Positions 1-7,826 of a DNA stretch of 64,000 nt are shown here, piece after piece. Every line of letters begins with the position of its first letter. Position 1 is the stretch's first letter. The notes below the pieces were generated by a model. That model was not told the DNA's origin. It was given only the letters and a program-made list of their open reading frames with translations, and did not search any database. Made by a program: the position numbers and the translations under genes. Source of the stretch: Akkermansiaceae bacterium (lineage in GTDB: Bacteria; Verrucomicrobiota; Verrucomicrobiia; Verrucomicrobiales; Akkermansiaceae); assembly GCA_024233115.1 (NCBI GenBank), contig JACKQB010000003.1:310001-374000 (forward strand), written 5' to 3'.

Positions 1-747
1 CAAATCGATTCCCTCAAGCGCGATTTCAGCGACTTGGAAATGGGTGGTGTTTTTGCGGGGGGAAAAAGTAAACCTGTAATACCTGTAAGTGGCTGGAGAC
101 TTGAGAGTGTAGGAGACCGACTGGCCACGTTGTTCCATGGGGGCGATGTCCAGTTGTTTGTCGAGCTGCTGCCATGACTTGCCGTCATTGGAGCCTGACA
201 GAATCCAGTTGGCAGGATCCCGGTCAGGCATATCATTGGCACTGGTAAAACGATACCGGGTGAGAGGTTTCTCAGTGCCCAGATCGGCTTGCCATACGAT
301 CTTGTTATGATTCTTCAGGATCACACACCACTTTGAATCCAGCGCACCATCCATCGATTGCGCTATCCCCTCGCGAGGGCTCGATGGCTGATAATCTTTG
401 AAGTGAGCTGTGTCCTTGGGAACCCAAACCCGAACCTCCGACGAAGTGGCACCCGCTTGGGAAAAGACCAGATTACCAAAATTCTGATAATTCCCCATGC
501 CTTTGTGATCATAATTCCCGCTCGGGTTTTCATCCCCCGTCCATAAGGAGTCGACGTTGAACTGGATCACCGCCTTTTCCACGCCACCAAACAAGACCCC
601 GCCCAAGGAGCCATTACCGATGGGCAGGCCGCCGGATTCCCAGCTTTTCGCCGGCTCATTAAAAAAGAGAACCTCCGATGCCGGGGAAGCGCACAGGCTC
701 CCTGATGAAATTCCGAGAGACAGTAAACATGGGATGATGGCTTTCAT
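1..747 (-). CDS. GH95-family glycoside hydrolase (alpha-L-fucosidase-like), N-terminal part, cut by window edge
   Basis: Reverse-strand gene running off the left edge; 249 codons from the ATG at 747 are present. Residues 1-20 (MKAIIPCLLSLGISSGSLCA) form a signal peptide, so the enzyme should be exported. Residues 41-60 (LPIGNGSLGGVLFGGVEKAV) and DSLWTGDENPSG at about 66-77 match the N-terminal sandwich domain of GH95 enzymes, which release L-fucose or L-galactose from glycans. After YQNFGNLVF (about 87-95) the usual family continuation gives way to a discoidin-like carbohydrate-binding stretch (SKWCVILKN, ANWILSGSNDGKSW, YRYYRFTF). The catalytic domain lies outside the window. The gene fits the polysaccharide-degrading profile shown by the two sulfatases further along. 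Family assignment is good; substrate is inferred. Confidence 0.8.
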   Translation of the reverse strand, partial: MKAIIPCLLSLGISSGSLCASPASEVLFFNEPAKSWESGGLPIGNGSLGGVLFGGVEKAVIQFNVDSLWTGDENPSGNYDHKGMGNYQNFGNLVFSQAGATSSEVRVWVPKDTAHFKDYQPSSPREGIAQSMDGALDSKWCVILKNHNKIVWQADLGTEKPLTRYRFTSANDMPDRDPANWILSGSNDGKSWQQLDKQLDIAPMEQRGQSVSYTLKSPATYRYYRFTFSPRKNTTHFQVAEIALEGIDL

Positions 748-934
748 AATCGTTCGAGTGTTGATGGCTACGACTCATGAGCCGTGGCTGACACGAAATT
801 CCCCCATTATCGGAAGGAAATCCAGCCTTGTTTTGAATTAGTCCGTGGTAACACTCCCCGGTGAGGTGTCATTATTTTGAGCTGCGCCCACCTTTTGGCT
901 TTCGGCGGCAAATTAGTTCCGTATATATGGGGCC

Positions 935-1519
935 ATGCAATGCCCCTATTGCCGCGCCACCCTCACCGAAACCTCCAAGGAATGCCCGTCGTGCCAGTTG
1001 TCCCTGCAAAGTGCCAACGCCTTGCTGGGGCCGATCCCCCGTTTTGCCAAAGGCCTGACCGATACCCTCGGGGTCCTGGACAAAGGGGCTGATAAAAAAA
1101 TCCGGAACGCGCTTGCCAACCTGACCCGTCGGTTTCCCCAGGTGGAAATGCATGTGCTGTTGCAAAAATTCGACCGCCAATACCCGATAGCCACCCATCT
1201 TTTCTGGCTGTTTAACCAAGGTGAATTTTGTGCCAGCGACCGCAAAGGCGGGAAAAACCACTCGATACTCCTGGGGCTCGACCCGAAACAAGGTCGTATC
1301 GGGTTAATCGTCGGATACGGGTTGGAACCATTTTTACCTCGTAAAGCACTCGATCATACGCTTGAAAAAGCGCAGCCATCCCTCGGGGCCGCCGATCTCA
1401 CCCAGGCGATCTTGACGGTTATCGAATCCCTCGACCAATTGATGGAGGGGATTTGTGACGGTCTTGGCGAGACTTTGGGGCTTGAACAAAGCAGGGATAC
1501 CCACAGAATAGAATACTAA
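935..1519 (+). CDS. Zinc-ribbon TPM-domain protein
   Basis: 194 aa. The N-terminus carries a CxxC...CxxC zinc ribbon (C3, C6, C17, C20). Residues about 60-160 (RRFPQVEMHVLLQKF, GRIGLIVGYGLEPFLPRKAL) resemble the TPM/YgcG fold found in thylakoid phosphatase-like and Psb32-like proteins, including the typical IVGYGLE segment. There is no signal peptide or membrane anchor, unlike many YgcG proteins, so it is probably cytoplasmic. The next gene, a small membrane protein, follows after 22 bp and may be co-transcribed. Function is unknown; the TPM assignment rests on motif resemblance. Confidence 0.65.
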   Translation: MQCPYCRATLTETSKECPSCQLSLQSANALLGPIPRFAKGLTDTLGVLDKGADKKIRNALANLTRRFPQVEMHVLLQKFDRQYPIATHLFWLFNQGEFCASDRKGGKNHSILLGLDPKQGRIGLIVGYGLEPFLPRKALDHTLEKAQPSLGAADLTQAILTVIESLDQLMEGICDGLGETLGLEQSRDTHRIEY

Positions 1520-1541
1520 ACCACACCACCCACTTCCAACC

Positions 1542-1934
1542 ATGAACTACGAAATTTACCGCCTCATCCACTTCGCCGGACTGTTTACCCTGTTTTTCGC
1601 CTTTGGCTCCCTGTTTGCCGGCAAGGCCTCGACCAAGGGCGCCGCGATCGGTCACGGCATCGGTCTTATGCTTATTCTCCTCGGTGGGTTTGGTATGCAG
1701 GCCAAGTTGAAAGCGGCATACATCATCACCCATGGATCGTCATTCCCAACGTGGTTGATTCTCAAAATCGTCATCTGGGTAATTCTCGGTGGTGCCCTGG
1801 TTCTGGCGAAGCGCCGGATCATCCAAGGTGCGCCAGCGTGGATTCTGATCATCGCCCTCGGCTTGGCCAGTGCGTATCTCGCCTACAACAAACCCGCGCT
1901 CGGTAACAAACCCGCTGCGGCAGCGTCGAAGTAA
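1542..1934 (+). CDS. Small four-helix integral membrane protein
   Basis: 130 aa with four predicted membrane segments: LFTLFFAFGSLFAG (about 13-27), IGLMLILLGGFGMQ (about 40-54), WLILKIVIWVILGGALVLA (about 68-87) and AWILIIALGLASAYLAY (about 98-115). The short tail is rich in Lys, Pro and Ala. It lies 22 bp after the TPM-domain gene and 23 bp before mnmH, so all three may share a transcript. I do not recognise a named family. Confidence 0.7.
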   Translation: MNYEIYRLIHFAGLFTLFFAFGSLFAGKASTKGAAIGHGIGLMLILLGGFGMQAKLKAAYIITHGSSFPTWLILKIVIWVILGGALVLAKRRIIQGAPAWILIIALGLASAYLAYNKPALGNKPAAAASK

Positions 1935-1957
1935 GATCCTCACCGAATCGTTTCGTC

Positions 1958-3013
1958 ATGAAACATGTCGAAACCATCACCCTGCCCCATGACCTCGGTG
2001 AGTTTACCGAGATCATCGATGTGCGCTCACCCTCGGAGTTTGCCGAGGACCACCTGCCAGGGGCGGTCAACCTGCCCGTGCTTAGCGACGAGGAGCGTGT
2101 GGTGGTGGGTACCTTATACAAGGACAAACCCTTTGCAGCACGCCGACTCGGAGCAGCCCTCATCTCGGCCAACGCCGCGAGGTACTTGCAAAGTCACTTT
2201 GCGGAAAAAGGCAAGTCATACACGCCGCTGGTCTACTGCTGGCGTGGTGGCATGCGCTCCAGTTCGCTAGCATTCATCCTGCGCTCGGTGGGATGGCGCG
2301 CGCGTCTGGTCAAAGGAGGCTATAAGGCATTCCGGAAATTTGTTAGTGAGGAAATAGCGCGACTGACCAGCCAGCCGGATTTCCACCTCACCGTGCTGGC
2401 AGGACAAACCGGTGTGGCAAAAACACGTCTGCTGCACACCTTGCGCGCCCAGGGTGCCCAGATCCTTGATTTGGAAGGGCTCGCCAATCACAAGGGCTCC
2501 GTGCTGGGCCTGACGCCAAACACCGTGCAACCCAGCCAGAAGCGGTTTGAAACCAAGCTCTGGCATGCGTTGTCGCAACTCGACCCGACACGCCCGGTCT
2601 TCACCGAGGCGGAGAGTAACCGGATCGGTGGGCTGCATTGCCCCCCGCCCCTTTGGAAAAAACTGGGTGAAGGCACGGTGATCAACATCGAGCTGGCACT
2701 GGAAAAACGCGCTGCCTTCCTGTTGGACGACTACCCGTATTTCACGACAGCCCCCGACCACCTGAAAAGTTTGTTAGAAAAACTGGTCAGACTACGCGGT
2801 CGCGCGCAAGTGCAGGCCTGGCACGATCAGATCGATGCCGGTAAATGGCTGGAATTTGTCGAATCCGTGCTACGTGACCATTATGATCTCGTTTACCGAC
2901 AGGCGGGACATGAAAAGTCCAACTACGCCGAGCCATCCATCACCCTGGAGCTCCCGGGCTTTTCCACCGGTGATTTGACACAGGCCGCCAACAAACTCAT
3001 CGCCCGTGACTGA
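1958..3013 (+). CDS. mnmH: tRNA 2-selenouridine synthase
   Basis: 351 aa, the usual length of MnmH/SelU (YbbB). The N-terminal rhodanese domain holds IDVRSPSEFAEDHLPGAVNLP and the catalytic cysteine in YCWRGGMRSSS (C94). The C-terminal half has a P-loop, AGQTGVAKTRLL (about 147-158). The enzyme replaces sulfur by selenium, via a geranylated intermediate, in 2-thiouridine at tRNA wobble position 34, using selenophosphate made by SelD (not in this window). The stop overlaps the GTG start of the TatD gene by 8 bp, indicating co-transcription. Both halves and both motifs are intact. Confidence 0.93.
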   Translation: MKHVETITLPHDLGEFTEIIDVRSPSEFAEDHLPGAVNLPVLSDEERVVVGTLYKDKPFAARRLGAALISANAARYLQSHFAEKGKSYTPLVYCWRGGMRSSSLAFILRSVGWRARLVKGGYKAFRKFVSEEIARLTSQPDFHLTVLAGQTGVAKTRLLHTLRAQGAQILDLEGLANHKGSVLGLTPNTVQPSQKRFETKLWHALSQLDPTRPVFTEAESNRIGGLHCPPPLWKKLGEGTVINIELALEKRAAFLLDDYPYFTTAPDHLKSLLEKLVRLRGRAQVQAWHDQIDAGKWLEFVESVLRDHYDLVYRQAGHEKSNYAEPSITLELPGFSTGDLTQAANKLIARD

Positions 3014-3764
3014 CGCCCACAACCACCTGCAGGATACCCGCTTCGACGGCATCCGCGACCAGGTCATCGCCGGGATGATGGAAAGCGGTATCACCCGCTG
3101 CGTGGTCAACGGCACCTCCCCCGCCGACTGGCCTCGAGTCGCCGCCCTCGCCAAAACATTTCCGGAGTTCATCATTCCATCGTTTGGCCTGCACCCGTGG
3201 CAAACGGCCACCGACGGGTGGCTGGAGCTGCTCGTTGATTACCTCGGCACCGTGCCGGGCGCCTGTGTGGGCGAGTGCGGGCTCGACCGCTGGATGCGGG
3301 GTTTTGACATCGATTTACAGACCGAGGTTTTCACCGCCCAGCTCAATCTAGCCGCCGACCGCAACCTCCCCCTCTCCATCCACTGCCTGAAAGCCTGGGG
3401 TCCCTTGCTCGGGGTGCTGGAGTCTAACAATCTCCCGGACCGTGGATTCCTGCTGCACTCCTACGGCGGCTCCGCCGAGCTGGTGCCCCGCTTTGCCGAA
3501 CTGGGCGCGTATTTCTCGTTTTCCGGGTATTTTCTTCATGAAAAAAAGGCCGGGGCGCTCGACGCCTTCCGCGCTGTCCCCGCGGAGCGGCTGTTGCTCG
3601 AATCCGACGCGCCCGACATGCTGCCGCCCGCGGGTGTCATCACCCACCCGCTCCCGGACGGCGCCAACCACCCCGCCAACTTGCCGACCATCGCAGAAGC
3701 CGCCTCGGCCTGCCTCGACACCACGAGGGTGGACGCCAATTTTTCCAGCTTCTTCGGAATATGA
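3006..3764 (+). CDS. TatD-family metal-dependent hydrolase
   Basis: 252 aa, starting at GTG 3006 inside the end of mnmH. No better start exists, and the metal ligands come immediately (DAHNHLQD, H5 and H7). Further expected ligands are visible: ECGLDR (Glu), SIHCLKAW (His), LLHSYGG (His) and LLESDAPD (Asp). TatD proteins are TIM-barrel Mg-dependent 3'-5' exonucleases or uncharacterised hydrolases of the amidohydrolase superfamily. The exact substrate is unknown. It is coupled to mnmH translationally by the overlap. Confidence 0.85.
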   Translation: MTDAHNHLQDTRFDGIRDQVIAGMMESGITRCVVNGTSPADWPRVAALAKTFPEFIIPSFGLHPWQTATDGWLELLVDYLGTVPGACVGECGLDRWMRGFDIDLQTEVFTAQLNLAADRNLPLSIHCLKAWGPLLGVLESNNLPDRGFLLHSYGGSAELVPRFAELGAYFSFSGYFLHEKKAGALDAFRAVPAERLLLESDAPDMLPPAGVITHPLPDGANHPANLPTIAEAASACLDTTRVDANFSSFFGI

Positions 3765-3850
3765 TCTCGCCGTCCTCGCCTCGGTCGTGGCGAGTGAGAA
3801 TGTCCTGCTCTGAACGCAGCGGAACGGTTCAAGGTCCGCTACCGCGAAAA

Positions 3851-3876
3851 GTAGGACAGCTTTGCAAGCTGTCGGC
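3851..3876 (+). repeat. GTAGGACA-family hairpin repeat, copy 1
   Basis: A 26 bp unit starting GTAGGACAGC and ending GCTGTCGGC, with the internal hairpin GACAGC-TTTGCAA-GCTGTC. Related copies occur at 6447-6472, 7361-7389, 26970-26995 and (inverted) 27015-27040. This one lies in the 218 bp spacer between the TatD gene and the antitoxin; the rest of that spacer holds no gene that I can support. Confidence 0.75.
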
Positions 3877-3956
3877 AACCCATGGAATCATCACCCCCTG
3901 CACGTTGGATTCACAAATCCTGACGGCAACTTGGAAAGTAACCCTACTGTGCATCC

Positions 3957-3984
3957 TTGACATACGTCAATCATGTAATACAAT
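3957..3984 (+). promoter_or_regulatory. Promoter of the antitoxin-toxin pair
   Basis: TTGACA at 3957-3962, a 16 bp spacer and TACAAT at 3979-3984 form a near-consensus housekeeping promoter. Transcription would be expected to begin at about 3991, which abuts the ATG at 3992 and suggests a leaderless or very short leader transcript. Confidence 0.65.
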
Positions 3985-3996
3985 GTTTTACATGAT
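3970..3996. promoter_or_regulatory. Palindromic operator over the -10 box and start codon
   Basis: Perfect 9 bp arms, ATCATGTAA (3970-3978) and TTACATGAT (3988-3996), are separated by 9 bp containing the TACAAT -10 box. The right arm contains the ATG at 3992. This placement is that of an autorepression site for the AbrB-like antitoxin or its complex with the toxin, as in other toxin-antitoxin operons. The binding protein is inferred. Confidence 0.6.
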
Positions 3997-4222
3997 CAAG
4001 ACCATTACCAAGATCGGCAACTCCAGGGGTATCATTCTCGATTCCGCCCTGCTGGAGCTTGCGAACCTGAAGGAGGGCGACAAGGTCAACGTCACCGTCC
4101 ACGACGGCGGCACGATTACGCTCGCGCCCGACGTGGCTCTGGTCTCCGCTGAAAAAGCCAAAACCAAAGCCGCAGAGATCATTGCCGCCAACGACGAACT
4201 TTTTGACCGTCTGTCCAAATAA
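3992..4222 (+). CDS. AbrB/MazE-type antitoxin
   Basis: 76 aa from the ATG at 3992; an in-frame ATG at 3983 would add three residues. MIKTITKIGNSRGIILDSAL is the swapped-hairpin AbrB/SpoVT DNA-binding domain, followed by LKEGDKVNVTVHDGGTITLA and a C-terminal helix (about 48-76) that would cover the toxin. It abuts the Doc gene (stop TAA 4220-4222, next ATG 4223). It should neutralise Doc and repress its own promoter through the palindrome at 3970-3996. A reading frame continuing upstream to 3761 is chance and crosses the promoter. Confidence 0.88.
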   Translation: MIKTITKIGNSRGIILDSALLELANLKEGDKVNVTVHDGGTITLAPDVALVSAEKAKTKAAEIIAANDELFDRLSK

Positions 4223-4615
4223 ATGATGATTCATTTGTCAACGGACACAGTCCTTGCCATTCATGAGGAAGTGCTCAAGGCGCACGGCGGCAGCGCGGGA
4301 TTGAGGGAAAAGTCCCTGCTTGAAAGCGCGATCGCCGCGCCACAAGCCACTTTCGCAGGTGAGCCAATCATGAGCGACCCCATCGAAGTCGCGGCTGCCT
4401 ACCTCTATTATCTGTGTAACAACCATCCTTTTGTGGACGGCAACAAAAGAACGGCTCTCGCATCATGTCTCGTTTTTCTCAGTGAGAATGGACATCTGGA
4501 AAATCATACCCTGGATGTGGACGCATGGGAAACCCTCGTACTCGATGTCGCCGCTTCCGTCATCGACCGGCCCGGCACCACCGAACGCCTGCGGGCGCTG
4601 ATCGTCGCGGAATAA
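4223..4615 (+). CDS. doc: Death-on-curing (Doc/Fic fold) toxin
   Basis: 130 aa. HPFVDGNKRTA (68-78) matches the Fic/Doc active-site loop, and the N-terminal stretch (TVLAIHEEVLKAHGG, LLESAIAAP) is typical of Doc proteins. P1 Doc phosphorylates EF-Tu and blocks translation. The start is ATGATG directly after the antitoxin stop, a standard tight toxin-antitoxin pairing, here with an AbrB-type rather than a Phd-type antitoxin. No frameshift is visible, so the module may be active. Confidence 0.9.
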   Translation: MMIHLSTDTVLAIHEEVLKAHGGSAGLREKSLLESAIAAPQATFAGEPIMSDPIEVAAAYLYYLCNNHPFVDGNKRTALASCLVFLSENGHLENHTLDVDAWETLVLDVAASVIDRPGTTERLRALIVAE

Positions 4616-4624
4616 TCCATTCCT

Positions 4625-5548
4625 TCACTCATCCACTCCTTCATTCGTCCATTCACAAGGCTTCATCTCGGGGTGCTTGAAAACGAAGCCGTTTTCCAAC
4701 AAGCGGGTGGGCACGGCCCAGCGGCTCTTGAGGATGAGTTCGGTTTCCGTACGCATGAAAAACGCGCCGACCTCCGCCATCCATTTCGTGGCGGGGAGGC
4801 CAAACGGACGCCTTGCCAGCTTGCGGAAACGGCGCATCATCCCGGCGTTGGTCACCGCATCCGGCGAGGTGATGTTGATGGCGCCATGGATCTCGTCGTG
4901 GTCGATCAACCACTCGAGCGCGCGGCAGTAGTCGTCGATGTAAATCCAGCTGACCATTTGCCGCCCACCCCCGACCGGGCCACCGAGGAAGAGCCTGGAG
5001 AGTTTGTAGAGGTAGTCGAACACAGTGCCGGGTTCGTTCGCCATCACCAGCGAGGTGCGCAGCGCCACCTTGCGCACCTTGCCCGGCACCTTCGCCCCGA
5101 AGAAGGCACCCTCCCACGCCTTGGCGACCTCGACGGAGAACCCCTCGCCCAGCTCCCCCTGCTCGCCCTGCGGCTGGTCTTCGGAATGGCGGTAGATGGT
5201 GGCGGTGCTGGCGTTCATCCAGACCCCGGGAGGGTTTTCACAGGCGGCGATCGCCTCACCTAACACCCGGGTGCTGTTGACGCGCGAGCTGATGATCTCC
5301 GCCTTGTTTTTGTCGTTATAGCGGCAGTTGACACTGCGGCCGGCCATGTTGACCAGCACCTCACAGCCGTCGAGCTCACCCGCCCAGTCGCCGAGCGTCC
5401 CGCCGTCCCAGTGGATGTAGCGGCAGTGCTCATCCAGTCCTTCCGACCGGCGTGCCAGCCCGGCGACCTGCCAGCCCTTGTTGTGAAAATAGCGGCTCAG
5501 ATAGCGGGCGAGAAAGCCGTTGGCCCCGGCGATGATGATTTTTTTCAT
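4625..5548 (-). CDS. TIGR01777-family NAD(P)-dependent epimerase (YfcH/SDR39U1-like)
   Basis: 307 aa. The Rossmann start is IIAGANGFLARYLSRYF (about 4-20, GxNGFLG type). VNMAGRSVNCRY and LRTSLVM are diagnostic of this SDR subgroup, and the C-terminal segment (FGLPATKWMAEVGAFFMRTE, then LLENGFVFKHPEM) is the DUF1731 tail. The biochemical role is unknown although the family is widespread. The gene reads towards the Doc gene (convergent, 9 bp apart) and starts 18 bp after the upstream acyltransferase-like gene, so it is probably the last gene of the minus-strand cluster. Confidence 0.87.
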   Translation of the reverse strand: MKKIIIAGANGFLARYLSRYFHNKGWQVAGLARRSEGLDEHCRYIHWDGGTLGDWAGELDGCEVLVNMAGRSVNCRYNDKNKAEIISSRVNSTRVLGEAIAACENPPGVWMNASTATIYRHSEDQPQGEQGELGEGFSVEVAKAWEGAFFGAKVPGKVRKVALRTSLVMANEPGTVFDYLYKLSRLFLGGPVGGGRQMVSWIYIDDYCRALEWLIDHDEIHGAINITSPDAVTNAGMMRRFRKLARRPFGLPATKWMAEVGAFFMRTETELILKSRWAVPTRLLENGFVFKHPEMKPCEWTNEGVDE

Positions 5549-5566
5549 GGTTATGTTAGGTTTGGG

Positions 5567-6445
5567 TTATAAGCGTAGGTAGGAGAGTGTCAATTCGATG
5601 ACCTGGCGGCTAAACTCGGCGGGAAAAAGAACGGGCAAGGGAGCGGCTACCATGACCAGCACGATAGCGCGTCTCAACCACAGTGGCCACCGGTCATTTT
5701 CAATAAGCACCAGCACGCCATGCAGCGTGAAGTAGAGCGTCGGCAGCCCGTAGCCGCTCTGCACCGGCACCGTGATGGCGAGTTCGTGCAGCAGGCCGGA
5801 GACGAGGAAAACCGCAAACAGCGCGGCCCGTTTGCCGATGTGGGGCGTGAGCGGACGCTGCACCGTGCGCGCCATCATCTGGGAGAACGACAGGTTCCAG
5901 CGCATCGACCAGAAATCCGCCACACCACGGCTCACCAGCGGGTTCCGGAACAGTGGCCGGACCGCAATCCCCCGCATCCGCCAGAACGCGGTGAGCAGCC
6001 GCAGCACACCAAAGTGAAACGCCAAGCTCAGCGGCACAAACATCACCAGGATGGAATCGATCCTGTAGTGCGCAACCAGCACGCTGAGCAGCAGTCCGGT
6101 CGCCAGACATGCCAGGCCGGTCACCGCGTCCTTTTTCCAACGCAGCTTGCGCCGTCCAGCCGCGAACGGAGTGGGTTCCATGCCAAACCACAGGAAGGTG
6201 AACATGAACCAGCGCGACCAGGGCAGCCGCCTCCCCCACTCGACGTAAACAATCCCCTTCATGCAGATCAGCAACACCGAACAAATCACCACCATCCGCG
6301 CAAACGGCGCATCGTGGATGTGCAGCAGGTGTACCCCGGCAAGCACGGCCAGCATACCGCCCCAGAGCAGGCGGCGATTTCGAACCACACGACTGAACAC
6401 GAGGAACGCCAGTGCCAACAGAAAGCTGTGGAGGTAGTGGGTCAT
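5567..6445 (-). CDS. Membrane-bound O-acyltransferase / wax-synthase-like protein
   Basis: 292 aa from the ATG at 6445, which overlaps the stop of the preceding gene as ATGA; the open frame continues upstream, but that part is the shadow of the neighbour. Seven to eight membrane segments are visible. Two motifs point to the MBOAT/wax-synthase group: DFWSMRWNLSF (DFWxRRWN-like) and LVSGLLHELAIT, whose His would be catalytic. Such enzymes transfer acyl chains to alcohols or glycans in the membrane. It sits in a tight minus-strand set with small membrane proteins and a DCC-family protein. The substrate is unknown. Confidence 0.65.
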   Translation of the reverse strand: MTHYLHSFLLALAFLVFSRVVRNRRLLWGGMLAVLAGVHLLHIHDAPFARMVVICSVLLICMKGIVYVEWGRRLPWSRWFMFTFLWFGMEPTPFAAGRRKLRWKKDAVTGLACLATGLLLSVLVAHYRIDSILVMFVPLSLAFHFGVLRLLTAFWRMRGIAVRPLFRNPLVSRGVADFWSMRWNLSFSQMMARTVQRPLTPHIGKRAALFAVFLVSGLLHELAITVPVQSGYGLPTLYFTLHGVLVLIENDRWPLWLRRAIVLVMVAAPLPVLFPAEFSRQVIELTLSYLRL

Positions 6446-6930
6446 AGTAGGACGACTTTCCAAGTTGTCGGCAAACTGGGTGAGTGCATCGTGCCTGTAT
6501 GATCGGCAAACCCGACGTTGTGCCACAATGCCGCTCCGTAGCTTAGTGCGAGGTAGAGAAACAAGCTGACTAACAAGATCTCCGCCAGCACATTGAAGCG
6601 TGTCTGCGGAATCCCCTTGCGGTCGAAGCAAAAAAACTGAAGCCCGATCCTCACCGCCCACCACGTCATCATCAGCGCACAGAGCAATGCCGCCTGCGGC
6701 GTGCCATCCAGAAGCAACCCGCTGCCGAACGTGGACAACAGGCCAAAGAACAGGTGCATGCCGAGAATATACCCCGCGTAGGTCCAGAACAACTGGCGCA
6801 TCAGCCGCGGCAGCGTGCCTAACGGGCCTTTCCAGTCGAGGCACCGCGGAATGACGGCACTGGCCAGCACCAGAACCAGTTGCCCCAGCCCAGCGAGAAT
6901 GATGGCGGTGTTGATGATTTCCGTTTCCAT
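6442..6930 (-). CDS. Integral membrane protein of unknown function
   Basis: 162 aa, about four membrane helices (AIILAGLGQLVLVLASAVI, LFWTYAGYILGMHLFFGLL, ALLCALMMTWWAVRIGLQFF, LAEILLVSLFLYLALSYG). Its last residues (LPTTWKVVLL) are encoded by a GTAGGACA-family repeat at 6447-6472, so the tail is probably recent. The stop overlaps the acyltransferase start (ATGA) and the start lies 4 bp after the stop of the upstream gene. It resembles the next two membrane proteins in size and in carrying a short Tyr/Phe-rich loop with basic residues, so they may be distant relatives. Confidence 0.7.
   Translation of the reverse strand: METEIINTAIILAGLGQLVLVLASAVIPRCLDWKGPLGTLPRLMRQLFWTYAGYILGMHLFFGLLSTFGSGLLLDGTPQAALLCALMMTWWAVRIGLQFFCFDRKGIPQTRFNVLAEILLVSLFLYLALSYGAALWHNVGFADHTGTMHSPSLPTTWKVVLL
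6447..6472 (+). repeat. GTAGGACA-family repeat, copy 2, inside a coding end
   Basis: The unit starts GTAGGACGAC and ends GTTGTCGGC, the same frame as the copies at 3851 and 26970. It encodes, on the minus strand, the last nine or so residues of the 162 aa membrane protein and ends next to the start of the acyltransferase gene. Confidence 0.7.
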
Positions 6931-6934
6931 AAGG

Positions 6935-7333
6935 TCAGTGGGCGATTGTTAGGTATGTAAACACTCCCGCGAGATAAAAGAATGCCGTGCTGAACAAGAT
7001 ATTGAAAACGGGGAACTCGCGTTTGATGCTGCGCTCGTAATAAAAGCACTGCACCAGCACACGCGCCGACCAAAACACCGCCATGAAGCCAAGCAACACC
7101 CGCCCCAGCGTCTCGGTCAGGAGCAACCGGGGCAGGATGATGCAGGCCAATGCCATGGCAAACACACACCCGATTAGAAATACGCAGTGGATGACAAACA
7201 CCTGGCGGAACACAGGCTCCACCCTGGTGAGGTTCTTCGACCAGCGCATCTTTTTCGGTGCGAAAAAATTCGCGGAAACGACACAGAGCAAGATCACTCC
7301 GGCGAACTGTAGGGCGTGGACACTGAGGTTCAT
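6935..7333 (-). CDS. Integral membrane protein of unknown function
   Basis: 132 aa from the ATG at 7333 (MNLSVHALQF); the open frame upstream of it is repeat-rich spacer. There are four membrane segments: FAGVILLCVVSANFFAP, VFVIHCVFLIGCVFAMALAC, GRVLLGFMAVFWSARVLVQC and NILFSTAFFYLAGVFTYL. The pattern FWSARVLVQCFYYERSIKRE parallels WWAVRIGLQFFCFDRKGIPQ in the next gene, suggesting the two are paralogues. It is the middle member of the minus-strand membrane cluster. Confidence 0.7.
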   Translation of the reverse strand: MNLSVHALQFAGVILLCVVSANFFAPKKMRWSKNLTRVEPVFRQVFVIHCVFLIGCVFAMALACIILPRLLLTETLGRVLLGFMAVFWSARVLVQCFYYERSIKREFPVFNILFSTAFFYLAGVFTYLTIAH

Positions 7334-7360
7334 CGTGGTTGTGGGTGTGGTTTTTCCTAG

Positions 7361-7389
7361 GTTGTCGGCAGGTTGCAAACCTACCCTAC
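7361..7389 (-). repeat. GTAGGACA-family repeat, diverged copy 3
   Basis: On the minus strand this reads GTAGGGTAGG, then TTTGCAACCT, then GCCGACAAC: the same layout as the other copies with altered stems. Its leading GTAGG supplies the TAG stop (7386-7388) of the membrane protein encoded at 7386-7790. Confidence 0.6.
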
Positions 7390-7790
7390 TTCGGGTCTTC
7401 CCCCTTGTTCCATCCCGCATAGGCCGGTGGATGTGGAGGACTTGGCACCTCGTTTCCCTTGCCCATCCGGTTGAACAGCCAGATGTTGAAGAAGTGCATA
7501 CCACCGAGGACGAGCATGACGACACCCAGCTTGGCACTGAGCGCTTCAAAAACCCCGGTGGTCTCGTTCACCAGGCTGTCAAGCTTTAGATAGAGCGAGA
7601 CAAAACCGAGGTTCACGAGATAGAACCCGACCACTAACAGGTGGTTGATACTGTCGGCGAGCGGCTCGTCGCCATCCATGCTCTTGATCAGAAAAATCCG
7701 ACCGTTCTTGTGCAGCGTCCTGGCCACCCAGATGGTGAGCGGAATGGCAATGATGAGATAACAGGTGTAGGTAATGACGGTGTGGTTCAT
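7386..7790 (-). CDS. Small integral membrane protein of unknown function
   Basis: 134 aa with three membrane segments: ITYTCYLIIAIPLTIWVAR (about 5-23), LLVVGFYLVNLGFVSLYL (about 51-68) and KLGVVMLVLGGMHFFNIWLF (about 86-105). The soluble tail is PSPPHPPAYAGWNKGEDPK. The stop codon is contributed by a dispersed repeat. It lies between the 132 aa membrane protein and the DCC-family gene, all on the minus strand. I do not recognise a characterised homologue. Confidence 0.7.
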   Translation of the reverse strand: MNHTVITYTCYLIIAIPLTIWVARTLHKNGRIFLIKSMDGDEPLADSINHLLVVGFYLVNLGFVSLYLKLDSLVNETTGVFEALSAKLGVVMLVLGGMHFFNIWLFNRMGKGNEVPSPPHPPAYAGWNKGEDPK

Positions 7791-7826
7791 GTTTTTATTG
7801 GTTTGGTTTTAGTTTGTGGAGAAATT

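Noticed and set aside
3761..3991. Longer antitoxin starting at 3761
   Set aside because: It would include the TTGACA/TACAAT promoter and a dispersed repeat; the AbrB domain starts at the ATG at 3992.
5720..6502. 260-codon plus-strand frame rich in Arg, Gln and His
   Set aside because: It is the complement of the membrane acyltransferase gene; composition and lack of motifs mark it as a shadow.
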